Below, piece after piece: positions 63,907 through 64,000 of a stretch of DNA of 64,000 nucleotides. This DNA is from Bacillus sp. AFS073361 (GTDB lineage Bacteria; Bacillota; Bacilli; Bacillales; Cytobacillaceae), in the NCBI RefSeq assembly GCF_002567005.1, contig NZ_NUZU01000004.1, positions 124,001 to 188,000 of the forward strand, in the 5' to 3' direction. Each line of letters opens with the position of its first letter. The stretch's first letter is position 1. Made by a program: the position numbers and the translations under genes. Under the pieces are notes generated by a model. The model was not told the DNA's origin. It did no database searches and saw only the letters and a list, made by a program, of their open reading frames with translations.

Positions 63907-63937
63907 GGGGGACGGGGAATTATTCCCGTCCTCTTTT
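63907..63937 (+). terminator. dps terminator
   Basis: GACGGG and CCCGTC (within GGACGGGgaattattCCCGTCC) form the stem, followed by tctttt, ten bases past the dps stop. Confidence 0.8.
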
Positions 63938-64000
63938 AAAAAGCGGGTTGGATGGGCAGCACAATTAATGGCTAATTGTTCCCTTCTCCTTCTAAAAAAC

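Noticed and set aside
1..64000. Prophage, transposase, rRNA, tRNA or known riboswitch
   Set aside because: None was recognised on reading through; a covariance-model and tRNA search would be needed to exclude small RNA genes.

Overview
The window is chromosomal DNA of an endospore-forming, low-GC Gram-positive rod (family Bacillaceae; the gene content and intergenic repeats fit the Bacillus/Neobacillus/Mesobacillus group). The evidence is sporulation genes (spoIIID, spoIIQ, spoIID, cotA, a yjcZ-type small protein), recognisable sigma-B, sigma-E and sigma-F promoters, and gene order shared with the ssbB-ywpF-fabZ-mbl-spoIIID and spoIIQ-ywnJ-spoIID-murAA-ywmB-ywzB stretch of Bacillus subtilis. 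No rRNA, tRNA, CRISPR array, prophage or intact insertion sequence was found.

Layout. 0-7.3 kb: end of a DUF421 membrane protein, a CcpA-type-controlled aldehyde dehydrogenase (dhaS), the modAB molybdate genes with their divergent one-component regulator (yvgK-like), two CBO0543-family membrane proteins and two small genes. 7.5-14.4 kb: a LysM-NlpC/P60 cell-wall hydrolase, a PrmC-like methyltransferase, DUF3291, three GNAT acetyltransferases, and a second CBO0543 cluster. 14.9-21.7 kb: a spore-flavoured block (yjcZ-like peptide, cotA laccase, a three-repeat protein, a Tyr/Gly-rich peptide), YitT, a DUF47 protein, an internally repeated acidic protein, and a two-gene actin/ribbon-helix-helix cassette resembling plasmid ParM-ParR. 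22-30.6 kb: SWIM protein and SNF2 helicase (ywqB, ywqA) with an alpha-CTD-like protein between them, and a small gene under a Rex/Fnr-like operator. 30.7-37.5 kb: YvgN reductase, an MFS exporter with divergent HxlR regulator, a membrane HEAT-like protein, and a coiled-coil 3D-domain hydrolase. 37.7-54.8 kb: the conserved core block (ssbB, ywpF, fabZ, mbl, spoIIID, pbpC, spoIIQ, ywnJ, spoIID, murAA, ywmB, ywzB), interrupted by an alkyltransferase-like protein and a 946-residue secreted Ig-repeat protein. 54.9-64 kb: general-stress genes under divergent sigma-B promoters, a cytoplasmic alpha-amylase, cardiolipin synthase, a CheR-type methyltransferase and hybrid histidine kinase pair, and dps under sigma-B.

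The most unusual content is repetitive. A near-palindromic 13-mer, GGTGTCAGGCACC, occurs about 25 times between 22 and 59.4 kb and not elsewhere in the window. It is often the head of a 48-bp unit in tandem, it forms hairpins, and it has apparently entered several coding sequences. A second family of GGAAATTTCC-type hairpins occurs at 0.63, 5.2 and 14.5 kb, the first two as colinear copies of about 200 bp. Three unrelated minisatellites share an exact 21-bp period. Other leads are the chromosomal actin/RHH cassette with candidate centromere repeats, the Rex/Fnr-boxed 48-residue protein, and a hybrid kinase whose only sensible start codon appears to be ATA.
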